Assembly (NCBI GenBank): GCA_021802985.1
Contig: JAJZQW010000015.1
Location: 1-42,762 of the forward strand
DNA from: Acidobacteriota bacterium
Lineage (GTDB): Bacteria > Acidobacteriota > Holophagae > Holophagales > Holophagaceae
DNA length: 42,762 bases
Reading direction: 5' to 3'
A model generated the notes under the pieces. The model was not told the origin of the DNA and made no database searches. It saw only the letters and a program-made list of their open reading frames with translations. Positions within the stretch are counted from its first letter, which is position 1. Every line of letters starts with the position of its first letter. The position numbers and the translations under genes are program-made. Below are positions 25,186-33,282 of this stretch, in pieces.

Positions 25186-25977
25186 GTGGCCCTGATCGAT
25201 GTCGTCAACCTCTCCAAGGCCTTCGGGCCCAAGGTCGTGCTGTCCAACGTGAACCTCCAGGTGGAGGAGGGCGAAAGCCTGGTGGTGCTCGGCGGCTCGG
25301 GCACCGGCAAGACCGTTCTGCTCCGCAACATCATGGGCCTGCTCACACCCGATGCGGGCCACGTGGCGGTGGAGGGCAAGATCATCGCCCAGCTGACGCG
25401 GGAGGAGCTATTCAAGGTCCGCCAGAGCATCGGCATGTGCTTCCAGATGGCGGCCCTCTTCGATTCCATGACGGTCTTCGAGAACGTGGCCTTCGGGCTC
25501 CGCCGGCACCTCGAGATCACCGAGAACGAGGTTCAGACCCGGGTGGAGGAATGCCTGTCCATGGTGGGCATGAAGGGCACGGAGGCCCTCAAGCCCGCCG
25601 AGCTCTCGGGTGGCATGAAGCGCCGCGTGGGCTTCGCCCGGGCCATCGCCCTGAAGCCCAAGATCCTGCTCTTCGATGAGCCCACCACAGGCCTGGATCC
25701 CGTGATGACGGACGTGATCGGCCGGATCATCCTCGACCTCAAGCATGAGCTGGGCATCACCAGCATCACCATCACCCACGACCTGAAATCCGCCTTCGCG
25801 ATCGCCGATCGCATCGCCCTGCTCTTCCGGGGCGAATGCATCGCCTGCCAACCGCCGGAGGAGTTCAAGGCCAATCCCAACCCCGTGATCCAGCAGTTCC
25901 TCCGGGGCGATGCGGACGGACCCTTCCTCCAGGATCCGCCCCCCCCCAAGCGCAAGGTCAAGGAGGCCCACGCATGA
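25186..25977 (+). CDS. mlaF: MlaF-family ABC transporter ATPase
   Basis: 263 aa. Walker A GGSGTGKT, Q-loop region CFQMAALFDSMTV, signature LSGGMKRR, Walker B ILLFDEPTTGLDP and switch histidine ITHD are all present. It powers the MlaE permease. GTG start, 7 bp after mlaE. The last ATG/TGA overlaps mlaD (ATGA), so translation is coupled. A proline-rich basic tail (QDPPPPKRKVKEA) extends beyond the usual end. Confidence 0.94.
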   Translation: MALIDVVNLSKAFGPKVVLSNVNLQVEEGESLVVLGGSGTGKTVLLRNIMGLLTPDAGHVAVEGKIIAQLTREELFKVRQSIGMCFQMAALFDSMTVFENVAFGLRRHLEITENEVQTRVEECLSMVGMKGTEALKPAELSGGMKRRVGFARAIALKPKILLFDEPTTGLDPVMTDVIGRIILDLKHELGITSITITHDLKSAFAIADRIALLFRGECIACQPPEEFKANPNPVIQQFLRGDADGPFLQDPPPPKRKVKEAHA

Positions 25978-27440
25978 AGCTCGAAACCCGAGTCGGCATC
26001 TTCTTCACCGCTGCGGTCGCCGTGGTGGGATTTCTCATCTTCCGGACCGAGAAACTTGAACTGGGCGGGAAGCGCGACAAATCCGAACGCTTCACCATCT
26101 TCGACCAGGTGGCCGGGCTGAATCCCCAGAGCAAGGTCCGGATCGCCGGCGTGGCGGTGGGTGACGTCCGACAGATTGCCCTGGTGGGCGGCAAGGCGAA
26201 GGTCACCCTTTCACTCTCCAAGGATGTGGACGTCTACGGCGATGCCACCGTCTCCCTTGGATCCATCGGCATCCTGGGGGACAAGTTCGTCGTCCTCGAT
26301 CCAGGCCACCCCGAAAAGGGTCCCTTTCCAGAGGGCCAGCCCATCCCCAGCAAGGCCGGCGTGAGCCTTGATAACCTGATGGATACCCTGGCCGATGTCG
26401 GCAAGAACGTGAAGGGCGTCACCCAGGCCCTGAACGACTCCCTCGGCGGCGAGCAGGGTCGGCAGAAGCTGGATGAGATCGTGGACAACATCCGCGTGCT
26501 CACCGGGGAATTCCGGTCCATGGCCCAGGAGAACCACGGGGCCATCAACAACACCATGGCCAACGTCGAAGCCATCAGCGCGGATCTGCGGGACAAGCTG
26601 CCCCAACTGGCCCAGCAGTTCGAGAAGGTGGGCAAGAACCTCAATGCCATTCTCGAAGAGAACCGCCCCGAGCTGAAGGGCGCCATGGGGGATGTGCGCA
26701 AGCTGGCCCAGAGTTTCCAGGGGACGGCCGATAACCTGAAGGTCCTCACCGACCGGATCAACAACGGCCAGGGCACCGTCGGCAAGCTCCTCAACGACGA
26801 CACGACCATCAAGAAGATCAACGAGGCCGTGGATAACGTGAACAACCTATTGGGCGGCCTCGGGAAGATGGACTTCCGCCTGGACATGGACGCGGCGCAG
26901 TGGACCAAGCGCAGTGATAGCCGGGTGGGACTTGGGATCGAGATCGCGCCGCGCCCCGACTACTGGTACTCGCTGGGCTTCGCCTCCACCCCGGATGGCA
27001 AGATCAGCCAGAGCGTCCGCACCGTCACCGCCATCGACCCTGTGACCGGTCTGCCCACGAGCATCCTGGAGAAGAACCAGTTCGTCACCACTGACCAGTC
27101 CTTCACCGTCTCCGCCCAGTTCGCCAAGCGCCTCGGCCCGGCGGTCTTCTCCGCCGGCATCGTGGAAGGCAAGGGCGGCGCCGGCCTCGAGTTCCGCACC
27201 CTGGACAATGACCGCCTGCGCTTCGGCGTCCTTGGCTACGACTTCACGAAACGCGACGACAAGCCCAAGCCCCGCTACCGCTTCACCACCAGCTACCAGT
27301 TCTGGAAGGGAGCCTATGTCCAGGCGGGCGTCCAGGACATCGCCAACAAGGATCTGCGCACCTTCTTCGTTGGCGCTGGTCTGCGCTGGCGCGATGAGGA
27401 TCTGAAAAAGATCATCGGCTTGGCGAGCGCATCCAAGTGA
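25974..27440 (+). CDS. mlaD: MCE-domain lipid transport protein MlaD with beta-rich C-terminal domain
   Basis: 488 aa, far longer than E. coli MlaD (about 180). A single N-terminal membrane anchor (about 8-24) leads to one MCE domain (DQVAGLNPQSKVRIAGVAVG, SLGSIGILGDKFV). A long helical, coiled-coil-like stretch (about 125-300) follows with repeated NNTMANVEAIS / NLNAILEENRP patterns. The last 180 residues alternate polar and apolar residues in short strands ending in aromatics (SRVGLGIEIAP, YWYSLGFAS, RLRFGVLGYDF, FFVGAGLRW), like an outer-membrane barrel. It could bridge the periplasm from MlaE to the outer membrane; no mlaC or mlaA is nearby. AGGAGG precedes the ATG. Confidence 0.87.
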   Translation: MKLETRVGIFFTAAVAVVGFLIFRTEKLELGGKRDKSERFTIFDQVAGLNPQSKVRIAGVAVGDVRQIALVGGKAKVTLSLSKDVDVYGDATVSLGSIGILGDKFVVLDPGHPEKGPFPEGQPIPSKAGVSLDNLMDTLADVGKNVKGVTQALNDSLGGEQGRQKLDEIVDNIRVLTGEFRSMAQENHGAINNTMANVEAISADLRDKLPQLAQQFEKVGKNLNAILEENRPELKGAMGDVRKLAQSFQGTADNLKVLTDRINNGQGTVGKLLNDDTTIKKINEAVDNVNNLLGGLGKMDFRLDMDAAQWTKRSDSRVGLGIEIAPRPDYWYSLGFASTPDGKISQSVRTVTAIDPVTGLPTSILEKNQFVTTDQSFTVSAQFAKRLGPAVFSAGIVEGKGGAGLEFRTLDNDRLRFGVLGYDFTKRDDKPKPRYRFTTSYQFWKGAYVQAGVQDIANKDLRTFFVGAGLRWRDEDLKKIIGLASASK

Positions 27441-28219
27441 GCGAGATCCGCGCCCTGCCCGCCTATGGGCCGTTGCCCAGGGAACGGTACGGCGTGTTCC
27501 TGGCCGTGCGCCGGGGGATTCCCCTGGGCGTTGCGGCCATGGCTTTCCTGGCCGCCGCCTTCCACCTGGAGGGCCGGGGGTGGTGGATGCTCGCGGGTGT
27601 CGCAGGCATTGCGGTGGCCTGGCCCACCTTCCTCCGCGGGGAGGCCTACCGCCGCAGCCGGACGGCGATCATGCGTTGGGACGGCCTTTGGGCGCGGGCC
27701 ATCCGTCCGCTGGCCCGCTGGCTTGGCCAGGAGGATGCCTGGATCCTGTCCTTCTGCGGGTGGCACAACCATCGGGTCCGCGAGGCCTTCATGCACCGGA
27801 AAGCCCGGCGCGCCCTGATCCTCCTCCCCCACTGCATCCAGCTGGCCCGCTGCAAGGCCGGGATTCTCGATGATTTGCAGGCCTGCTACGACTGCGGGAA
27901 GTGTCCCGTGGGCGACTACATGAACGCGGCCATCGCCAGCCGCTGGGAAGGCCGGATCACCAACCGGAGCCACAAGGCCTATCGGGAGGCCCGAGAGTAC
28001 CGACCAGACCTCATCGTGGCCGTCAGTTGCACGGATCGTCTCCTGAAGGGGCTCATCAAGCTCCCCGAGACGCCCTCCTATGTCATCCCACTCACCCTGC
28101 CACATGGCATGTGCGTGGACACGGACTTCAGCGTGCCCCACCTCATGGCCGCCATGGAGACCCTGGTGCAGCCCCTGGCGCCGCCCGCCAAGGTCCAGCC
28201 GCTGGTTCGGGAGGCCTGA
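27437..28219 (+). CDS. DUF116-domain membrane protein
   Basis: 260 aa. Two hydrophobic segments near residues 28-65 are followed by a DUF116 domain with its cysteine signature (LLPHCIQLARCK and CYDCGKCPVGD), probably a metal or Fe-S site. Function unknown in the literature as far as I know. GTG start overlaps the mlaD stop (GTGA), and ubiA follows after 5 bp, so it is made with the Mla genes and the prenyltransferase. An envelope-lipid role is inference from that context. Confidence 0.85.
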   Translation: MSEIRALPAYGPLPRERYGVFLAVRRGIPLGVAAMAFLAAAFHLEGRGWWMLAGVAGIAVAWPTFLRGEAYRRSRTAIMRWDGLWARAIRPLARWLGQEDAWILSFCGWHNHRVREAFMHRKARRALILLPHCIQLARCKAGILDDLQACYDCGKCPVGDYMNAAIASRWEGRITNRSHKAYREAREYRPDLIVAVSCTDRLLKGLIKLPETPSYVIPLTLPHGMCVDTDFSVPHLMAAMETLVQPLAPPAKVQPLVREA

Positions 28220-28224
28220 GGCCC

Positions 28225-29121
28225 ATGGGCTCCTCCCGGTTCCTTCTCCGCGGGTTCTTCGAACGCATTCTGGGGCGGAAGGCCTTGGCCTACCTGCTGC
28301 ACCTGCGGCCCCTTGAGTGGCCCACCATGACGGCCCACTTCCTGCTGGGGACCCTCCTGGCCATGGGCTGGGCCCTGCCCTGGCGGGCGACCCTCCTCGG
28401 CTGGTTCATCTTCGTGGTCCTGCTCAACGGGGGCACCCTGGCCATCAACAGCGCCTACGACCAGGATGAGGGAGACATCGGCTACCTGAAGGCGCCTCCG
28501 AATCCGCCGGAGCACCTGCTGGCCGTTTCCGCGACGATGCTCGCGGCTTCGGTGGCCCTTGGGTTCCTGCTGCCCCGGCCCTTCTTCTGGATCAACCTGG
28601 CCTGTGTCGTGATGAGCGTGCTCTATTCCGTGCCCCCGGTCCGCCTCAAGGCCCGCGCTGGGTGGGACCTGCTCATCAACTGCATCGGGTTCGGCATGCT
28701 CACGCCCCTCGGGGGTTGGGCCCTTACGGGGCGCCCCTTCACGCCTGCCATCATCGCGGCCGCCACCGGCTTCGCCTTCCTCTTCGCCACGCTGTACCCG
28801 ATGACCCAGATCTACCAGGTGGCGGAGGACAGCCGCCGGGGGGACCGGACCCTCGTGATCCGGGTGGGCATCGGACCCAGCCTGGCCCTGGCGCTCGGAA
28901 CCATGCTGTTGGCTCACCTCTGGTTCGCCTGGGGCGTGGTGTTGCTTCACAGGAACCCGGTCTCCCTCCTGCTATCCCTGGCCGTCTGGCTCCTGGTCCT
29001 GGTGCCCTGGATGACCCATTGGCGCCGTTGGACGGATGCCCAGCATGAGGCCGGAATGTATCGCGGGCTGGTGGCCTGGGCCGTGACCGACCTGAGCCTT
29101 CTGGCCCTCCTTTGGCATTGA
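28225..29121 (+). CDS. UbiA-family prenyltransferase
   Basis: 298 aa integral membrane protein. The two Asp-rich motifs of the superfamily are present: NSAYDQDEGD in the first half and EDSRRGDRT in the second; they bind the prenyl diphosphate through magnesium. The acceptor (quinone, heme, chlorophyll-like or other) is not evident. ATG 28225 has GAGG upstream; the ORF track start at 27901 is a shadow over the DUF116 gene. Last gene of the overlapping run from pdxA. Confidence 0.88.
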   Translation: MGSSRFLLRGFFERILGRKALAYLLHLRPLEWPTMTAHFLLGTLLAMGWALPWRATLLGWFIFVVLLNGGTLAINSAYDQDEGDIGYLKAPPNPPEHLLAVSATMLAASVALGFLLPRPFFWINLACVVMSVLYSVPPVRLKARAGWDLLINCIGFGMLTPLGGWALTGRPFTPAIIAAATGFAFLFATLYPMTQIYQVAEDSRRGDRTLVIRVGIGPSLALALGTMLLAHLWFAWGVVLLHRNPVSLLLSLAVWLLVLVPWMTHWRRWTDAQHEAGMYRGLVAWAVTDLSLLALLWH

Positions 29122-29189
29122 GTTCAACAAGAATCGATTTCGTCCGATACAGTAGGTCAGGGATGGACCCTTCCGGTCCCGGAGCATGC

Positions 29190-30029
29190 ATGAAGCTGAA
29201 GCTTGGTCTGGCGATCCTCGGACTCCTCACTGTCGCGGGCTCCGTCCCGCTCCGCGGGGGTTCCCCCAAGGCGCCCTCCCGGCTCATGCTGCGGTCCGCT
29301 TCCGCCCTGGTCCTGGACCAGCGCACCGGACAGGCCCTGGTGGAGAAGCAGGCCGAGGCGGTCATGCCCATCGCTTCCATCACCAAGCTCATGACGGCCA
29401 TGGTCGTGCTCGATGCCAACCTGAATATGCAGGAACCCCTGGTCATCGAGAACGGGGACAAGGACATGATCCGCCACAGCCGCTCCCGGCTGCCCGTGGG
29501 CACCTGCCTGACCCGTGGCGAGGCGCTCGGTCTGGCCCTCATGTCTTCCGAGAATCGCGCTGCCCACGCGGTGGGACGCAGCTTCCCGGGCGGGGTCGAG
29601 GCCTGCGTGAAGGCCATGGATGCCAAGGCCCAGGCCCTCGGGCTCACCGAGACCCACTTCGAGGATCCGGCGGGGCTCTCCAGCGGGAATGTCTCTTCCG
29701 CCCAAGATTTGGCGCGGCTGGTCAACGCCGCCTATCAATACCCCCAGATCCGGGCCTACACCACCCGCACCGAAGCCACGATCCGCTCTGGCCGTCGGAC
29801 CCTCCAGTTCATCAACACCAACGCCCTGGTGCGCGGCCACCGCTGGCAGATCGGTCTCTCCAAGACCGGCTTCATCCAGGAAGCGGGCCAGTGCCTGGTC
29901 ATGCAAGCCATGCTGGCCGAACGCCCCGTACTCATCGTGCTGCTCGATTCCTGGGGGAAGTACTCCCGGCTGGGCGACGCCAACCGCATCAAGCAGTGGA
30001 TCGAGACCCGCCTGCGCCCGAAGAGCTAG
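29190..30029 (+). CDS. pbpG: PBP7-type D-alanyl-D-alanine endopeptidase
   Basis: 279 aa from ATG 29190 (GGAG five bases upstream), giving a signal peptide (KLKLGLAILGLLTVAGSVPL). The three penicillin-binding motifs are ASITKLM (SxxK), SSENRAA (SxN) and LSKTGFI (KTG). Segments such as ITKLMTAMVVLDANL and LALMSSENRAA are very close to E. coli PBP7, which cuts peptidoglycan crosslinks in the periplasm. The following pgeF starts five bases after the stop, linking hydrolysis with wall quality control. Confidence 0.92.
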   Translation: MKLKLGLAILGLLTVAGSVPLRGGSPKAPSRLMLRSASALVLDQRTGQALVEKQAEAVMPIASITKLMTAMVVLDANLNMQEPLVIENGDKDMIRHSRSRLPVGTCLTRGEALGLALMSSENRAAHAVGRSFPGGVEACVKAMDAKAQALGLTETHFEDPAGLSSGNVSSAQDLARLVNAAYQYPQIRAYTTRTEATIRSGRRTLQFINTNALVRGHRWQIGLSKTGFIQEAGQCLVMQAMLAERPVLIVLLDSWGKYSRLGDANRIKQWIETRLRPKS

Positions 30030-30034
30030 GATCC

Positions 30035-30718
30035 ATGCTCGTTCCCGCCATCCCGACCCCCTTTCCGCTCCGCTGGGGGTTCTCCACCCGGTTGGAGGAC
30101 GTGGAAGCGTCCCCCATGGCCCACCTATCCCAGGTCCACGGCTGCGGGATCGTCGAAGCCTCCGGCGCCGTACCCGAAGCCGACGGCCAGTGGACAACCC
30201 AGCCCGGCGTCCGGATCGGTGTCCGGGTGGCCGACTGCGTGCCCATTCTGCTGGCCGGCCCCCTGCCCGGTGGCGGGCCCTGGATCGCGACGCTGCACGC
30301 CGGTTGGCGGGGAGCCACCGGCGTGGCCGAACCTTCCGGCGGTGGCATCCTCCGGCGGGGCGTCGCCCTCTACCGAAGCCTCGGAGGGGATCCGTCGGAC
30401 CTGGCCTGGGCCCTTGGCCCGGCCATCCTGGCCTGTCACTTCGAGGTGGGCGAAGAGGTCATCGACGCCGCCCGCCGGGATCCGGCTTGGCGGGAGGATC
30501 TTCAGCACCCAGGTCCCCGCAGCCGCCCCCACTTGGACCTCCATGGATTCCTCAAGGCCCAGGCCGCGGACCTGGGGATGGATTCCGGCAAGGATGGGTC
30601 CGTGGCCCTCTGCACGGTCTGCCGTCCCGATCTCCTATGGTCCTGGCGCCGCGGGGACAAGTCCGGGCGACAATGGGGCTGGGCCGAGATCCTCCCCACC
30701 GCCCCCACCCACGACTGA
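30035..30718 (+). CDS. pgeF: Peptidoglycan editing factor / multicopper-like laccase-domain protein
   Basis: 227 aa YfiH/PgeF-family protein. The zinc-site residues are visible in SQVHG, VADCVPIL and HAGWRG, with the usual CTVCRPDLLWSWRRGD near the end. Known members act as purine nucleoside phosphorylases in vitro and remove wrongly incorporated L-Ser from peptidoglycan precursors in vivo. ATG 30035 follows AGGA; the 510-aa ORF in the track (29186) reads back through pbpG out of frame and is rejected. Close coupling with pbpG fits a wall role. Confidence 0.9.
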   Translation: MLVPAIPTPFPLRWGFSTRLEDVEASPMAHLSQVHGCGIVEASGAVPEADGQWTTQPGVRIGVRVADCVPILLAGPLPGGGPWIATLHAGWRGATGVAEPSGGGILRRGVALYRSLGGDPSDLAWALGPAILACHFEVGEEVIDAARRDPAWREDLQHPGPRSRPHLDLHGFLKAQAADLGMDSGKDGSVALCTVCRPDLLWSWRRGDKSGRQWGWAEILPTAPTHD

Positions 30719-30732
30719 CCCCTGAGGCACCC

Positions 30733-31092
30733 ATGCTGAACATCACCGACGTGCGCATCACCAAGATCGAAGGCGACGACAAGCTGAGGGCCTTCGCGGC
30801 CCTGGTCATCGACGACTGTTTCCTGGTGGGGGATCTCCGGGTGGTCGAAGGCGAAGATGGCTACTTCGTCGCCATGCCCAGCCGCCGCAAGCGGGACGGC
30901 AGTTTCAAGGACATCGCCTACCCTCTCAACAACCTCCTGCGCGAGCAGATCGAGGAGCGGGTCCTGCTGGCCTACGAGACCACCACGGGAACCCGCGCCA
31001 TCAGCCGCATCGAGCGTGGCGATGAAAACCAGGTCCGCCCGGATCTCCTGAGCGTCGAAGAGTTCGGCTTCACCCCCAAGCCCAATCCCTGA
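30733..31092 (+). CDS. spoVG: SpoVG-family nucleic-acid-binding protein
   Basis: 119 aa, hidden within a longer ORF in the track. ITDVRITKIEGDDKLRAFAA, LRVVEGEDGYFVAMPSR and DGSFKDIAYPLN are plain SpoVG hallmarks. SpoVG proteins bind DNA and RNA and influence septation, virulence or metabolism in Firmicutes and spirochaetes. The C-terminal 30 residues (ISRIERGDENQVRPDLLSVE) extend beyond the 85-95 aa norm. ATG 30733 has GAGG five bases upstream and lies 14 bp after pgeF. Confidence 0.93.
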   Translation: MLNITDVRITKIEGDDKLRAFAALVIDDCFLVGDLRVVEGEDGYFVAMPSRRKRDGSFKDIAYPLNNLLREQIEERVLLAYETTTGTRAISRIERGDENQVRPDLLSVEEFGFTPKPNP

Positions 31093-31100
31093 TCCGAGGC

Positions 31101-31129
31101 TTGGGCGGAACGTGCACCCGCGCTATCCT
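31101..31129 (+). promoter_or_regulatory. Candidate promoter for tRNA-Gln
   Basis: TTGGGC, 17 bases, TATCCT, then 12 bases to the tRNA 5' end. Confidence 0.55.
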
Positions 31130-31141
31130 TGCCGTTCCGCC

Positions 31142-31216
31142 TGGGGAGTAGCCAAGTGGTAAGGCAGCAGGTTTTGATCCTGCGTACCGAGGGTTCGAAT
31201 CCTTCCTCCCCAACCA
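31142..31216 (+). tRNA. tRNA-Gln (TTG)
   Basis: 75-nt cloverleaf: acceptor TGGGGAG/CTCCCCA, D arm GCCAAGTGGTAAGGC, anticodon stem-loop GCAGG-TTTTGAT-CCTGC, T arm GAGGG-TTCGAAT-CCTTC, encoded CCA. Confidence 0.96.
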
Positions 31217-31217
31217 T

Positions 31218-31246
31218 AGAAACGGCCCCCGTGCGGGGCCGTTTCT
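31218..31246. terminator. Bidirectional terminator between tRNA-Gln and the PEGA kinase
   Basis: AGAAACGGCCCC-CGTGC-GGGGCCGTTTCT is a perfect 12-bp stem. Its right edge overlaps the stop codon of the opposing kinase gene. It begins two bases after the tRNA CCA. Confidence 0.85.
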
Positions 31247-33140
31247 ATAACTGGATCTTCAGGCGCTTGTCGCCGGAGATGTCGACCGACTCGTTCCGGG
31301 TGCCCTGGGGACTGCGGATGCTGACCGTGTGATGGCCCTGGCACACCTGGACGGCACTGTTATCGCTCTCGATGCCCGCATCCTGGCCATCGATGAACAC
31401 GTGGCCGGTGCCCGGGAACGTATCGACGGTGAGGGTGGCCAGGCCCGGCACACTGAGGGCTGAGGGCTGGCCGGCGGTGATGGTGACGCTGCGGCTGTCC
31501 CGATAGAAATACTTCCCATTCGAGAGCTCGACCTTGTGCGTACCGGGCGGCACGGCGAGTTTGCCGCCCGGACCGAGTTCACCCAGGTCCTTGCCATCGA
31601 TCCGCACGCGCACGCTGAACCCGCCCGTCAGTTTGAGGGCCCCCGGCGCGTTGGGATCCAGGGCCGGCTCCACGCGGGTCTCGGCGGTGGTGGCTTCCTT
31701 CAGGGCGAAGGCCCGTCCGCCGGGAACCTCGCCCGGGGCGAAGTCCCACTGGAACCCCTGCTGCTCCTTGGTGAGGGTCAGGCGGTGGGGGATACCCTGG
31801 TTCCATTGGACTTTCAGAGGCGTGACGCCCTCCAGGGGCTTCTCATCGAGCACCACCGTGGCCCCGGGTGGGGTGGAGTCGATCACCTCCTCCGAGATGA
31901 TCGGCTGCAGGGGAAAGATCGGTGGCGCCTTGCCCGGTTCGAAGGGATAGGTGTAGGGCTGGTAGCCCTTGAGGACCATCCGCAGGCGATCGCCTGCCTG
32001 GAGCGGCTGGTTGAGAGGCGTCGTCCCCACTTCGAGGTCATTCACAAAGACCTTGGCGCCGGGGGGGTTGGTATTGATCTGGAGCCGGGTGCCGCCCGAT
32101 CCGCGAAACAGGAACCAGCCCCCAGCCACCAGGACCATCGCCGCGACGCCCGCCAGGACGGGCCAGAGCCCCCGCTTGGCCGTTGGACGCGGCACGACCA
32201 TCGTCTCCTCGTAGGACCGGGAGACGATCTCGGGAATGGGCGCCTCGCCATTGAGGTGCATGAGCCCCATGAGCTCCCGGCGATCGTCCTTCCCCATCTC
32301 GACCACCGCCTCCATCAGGTCCCGCACGAAGGCCGCGCAGGAGGGATGGCGTTCCTCGGGCCGCTTGGCCAGGACGCGGTCGAAGACCCGCCGCCAGCCT
32401 TCGGGCAGGACACCGGTGACCGGGGGCTGCACCTCCACCGGGGGCTCGTTCACGATGCGGTAGAGGATGGTGTTGATCGACGTGCCGGGGAATGGGGATT
32501 GCCCGCTCATCAGCTCGAAGACGAGGACTCCGAAGCTGAAGATGTCCGACCGGCTGTCCACCGTGCCTTCCTTGATCTGCTCGGGACTGGCGTAGCTGGG
32601 CGTGCCCAGGAAAGTGCCCGTCTGGGTGAGGCTGCCGTCCTCACGCTTGGCGATGCCGAAATCCATCAGCTTGGTCCGGCCATCCTCGCCGACCATGACG
32701 TTTCCTGGCTTCACATCCCGGTGGATGATGCCCTTGGCATGGGCATGGTCGAGCGCCTCGGCGATGGCCGCGGCGATCCGCAGCTTCTCCTTCAGGGGCA
32801 TGGGCGTGGCGGCCTTGATGAGGCTGTCCAGGGGCTTCCCCGGCACGTATTCCATGGCCAGGAAGGGCCCCAGCCCCTCCTCCTCGCCCACGTCGTAAAT
32901 GGCAACGATGCCCGGGTGGTTCAGCAGGCCCGAAACCTCCGCCTCCCGCTGGAAGCGCATGAGGAACTCGTGGCGGTCGGCTTCGTTCCGTACCGTGTCG
33001 AGTTTGACCAGCTTGATGGCGACCTTGCGCTTGATCCGGGGATCCTCCGCCAGCACAACGCTGCCCATCGCGCCCGCGCCCAGGAGTCGCTGGACCTGGT
33101 ACCGGCCGATGGTCTGCGGGAGGTTCTCGAAATCGGCCAT
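31245..33140 (-). CDS. Serine/threonine protein kinase with PEGA repeats
   Basis: 631 aa from ATG 33140 (AGGA upstream; the track adds eight residues). The kinase domain fills residues 10-280: [41 protein letters not shown] and the activation-loop [11 protein letters not shown] single membrane segment ([21 protein letters not shown]) near 315 leads to an outside portion with two or more PEGA-type modules ([34 protein letters not shown]) and beta-rich tail. A transmembrane Hanks-type kinase that may sense the envelope. Divergent from the glycosyltransferase. Confidence 0.92.
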   Translation of the reverse strand: MADFENLPQTIGRYQVQRLLGAGAMGSVVLAEDPRIKRKVAIKLVKLDTVRNEADRHEFLMRFQREAEVSGLLNHPGIVAIYDVGEEEGLGPFLAMEYVPGKPLDSLIKAATPMPLKEKLRIAAAIAEALDHAHAKGIIHRDVKPGNVMVGEDGRTKLMDFGIAKREDGSLTQTGTFLGTPSYASPEQIKEGTVDSRSDIFSFGVLVFELMSGQSPFPGTSINTILYRIVNEPPVEVQPPVTGVLPEGWRRVFDRVLAKRPEERHPSCAAFVRDLMEAVVEMGKDDRRELMGLMHLNGEAPIPEIVSRSYEETMVVPRPTAKRGLWPVLAGVAAMVLVAGGWFLFRGSGGTRLQINTNPPGAKVFVNDLEVGTTPLNQPLQAGDRLRMVLKGYQPYTYPFEPGKAPPIFPLQPIISEEVIDSTPPGATVVLDEKPLEGVTPLKVQWNQGIPHRLTLTKEQQGFQWDFAPGEVPGGRAFALKEATTAETRVEPALDPNAPGALKLTGGFSVRVRIDGKDLGELGPGGKLAVPPGTHKVELSNGKYFYRDSRSVTITAGQPSALSVPGLATLTVDTFPGTGHVFIDGQDAGIESDNSAVQVCQGHHTVSIRSPQGTRNESVDISGDKRLKIQL

Positions 33141-33244
33141 GGTCGTCCTTGGGTGCGGAGCCATCCTACCAACCGCATCGGCAGGGTTTGAAAGATTGTG
33201 AGGTTTTCCGTGGTTTTTCCTGCTGTTCCGGGCAGAATAAAAGG

Positions 33245-33265
33245 CAGCTCATGGGATGTGAGCTG
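33245..33265 (+). promoter_or_regulatory. Hairpin next to the glycosyltransferase ribosome site
   Basis: CAGCTCA-TGGGATG-TGAGCTG, a 7-bp stem, ends directly before AGGGGG, the likely ribosome binding site of the gene starting at 33283. It could affect translation. Confidence 0.4.
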
Positions 33266-33282
33266 AGGGGGTTCATTCCGAA

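Noticed and set aside
29186-30718. 510-aa ORF that would fuse a domain to PgeF
   Set aside because: The first 283 codons are an out-of-frame reading of pbpG; PgeF has its own ATG and ribosome site at 30035.
31536-33191. 551-aa rightward ORF opposite the PEGA kinase
   Set aside because: Shadow of the kinase, whose catalytic motifs are complete on the other strand.
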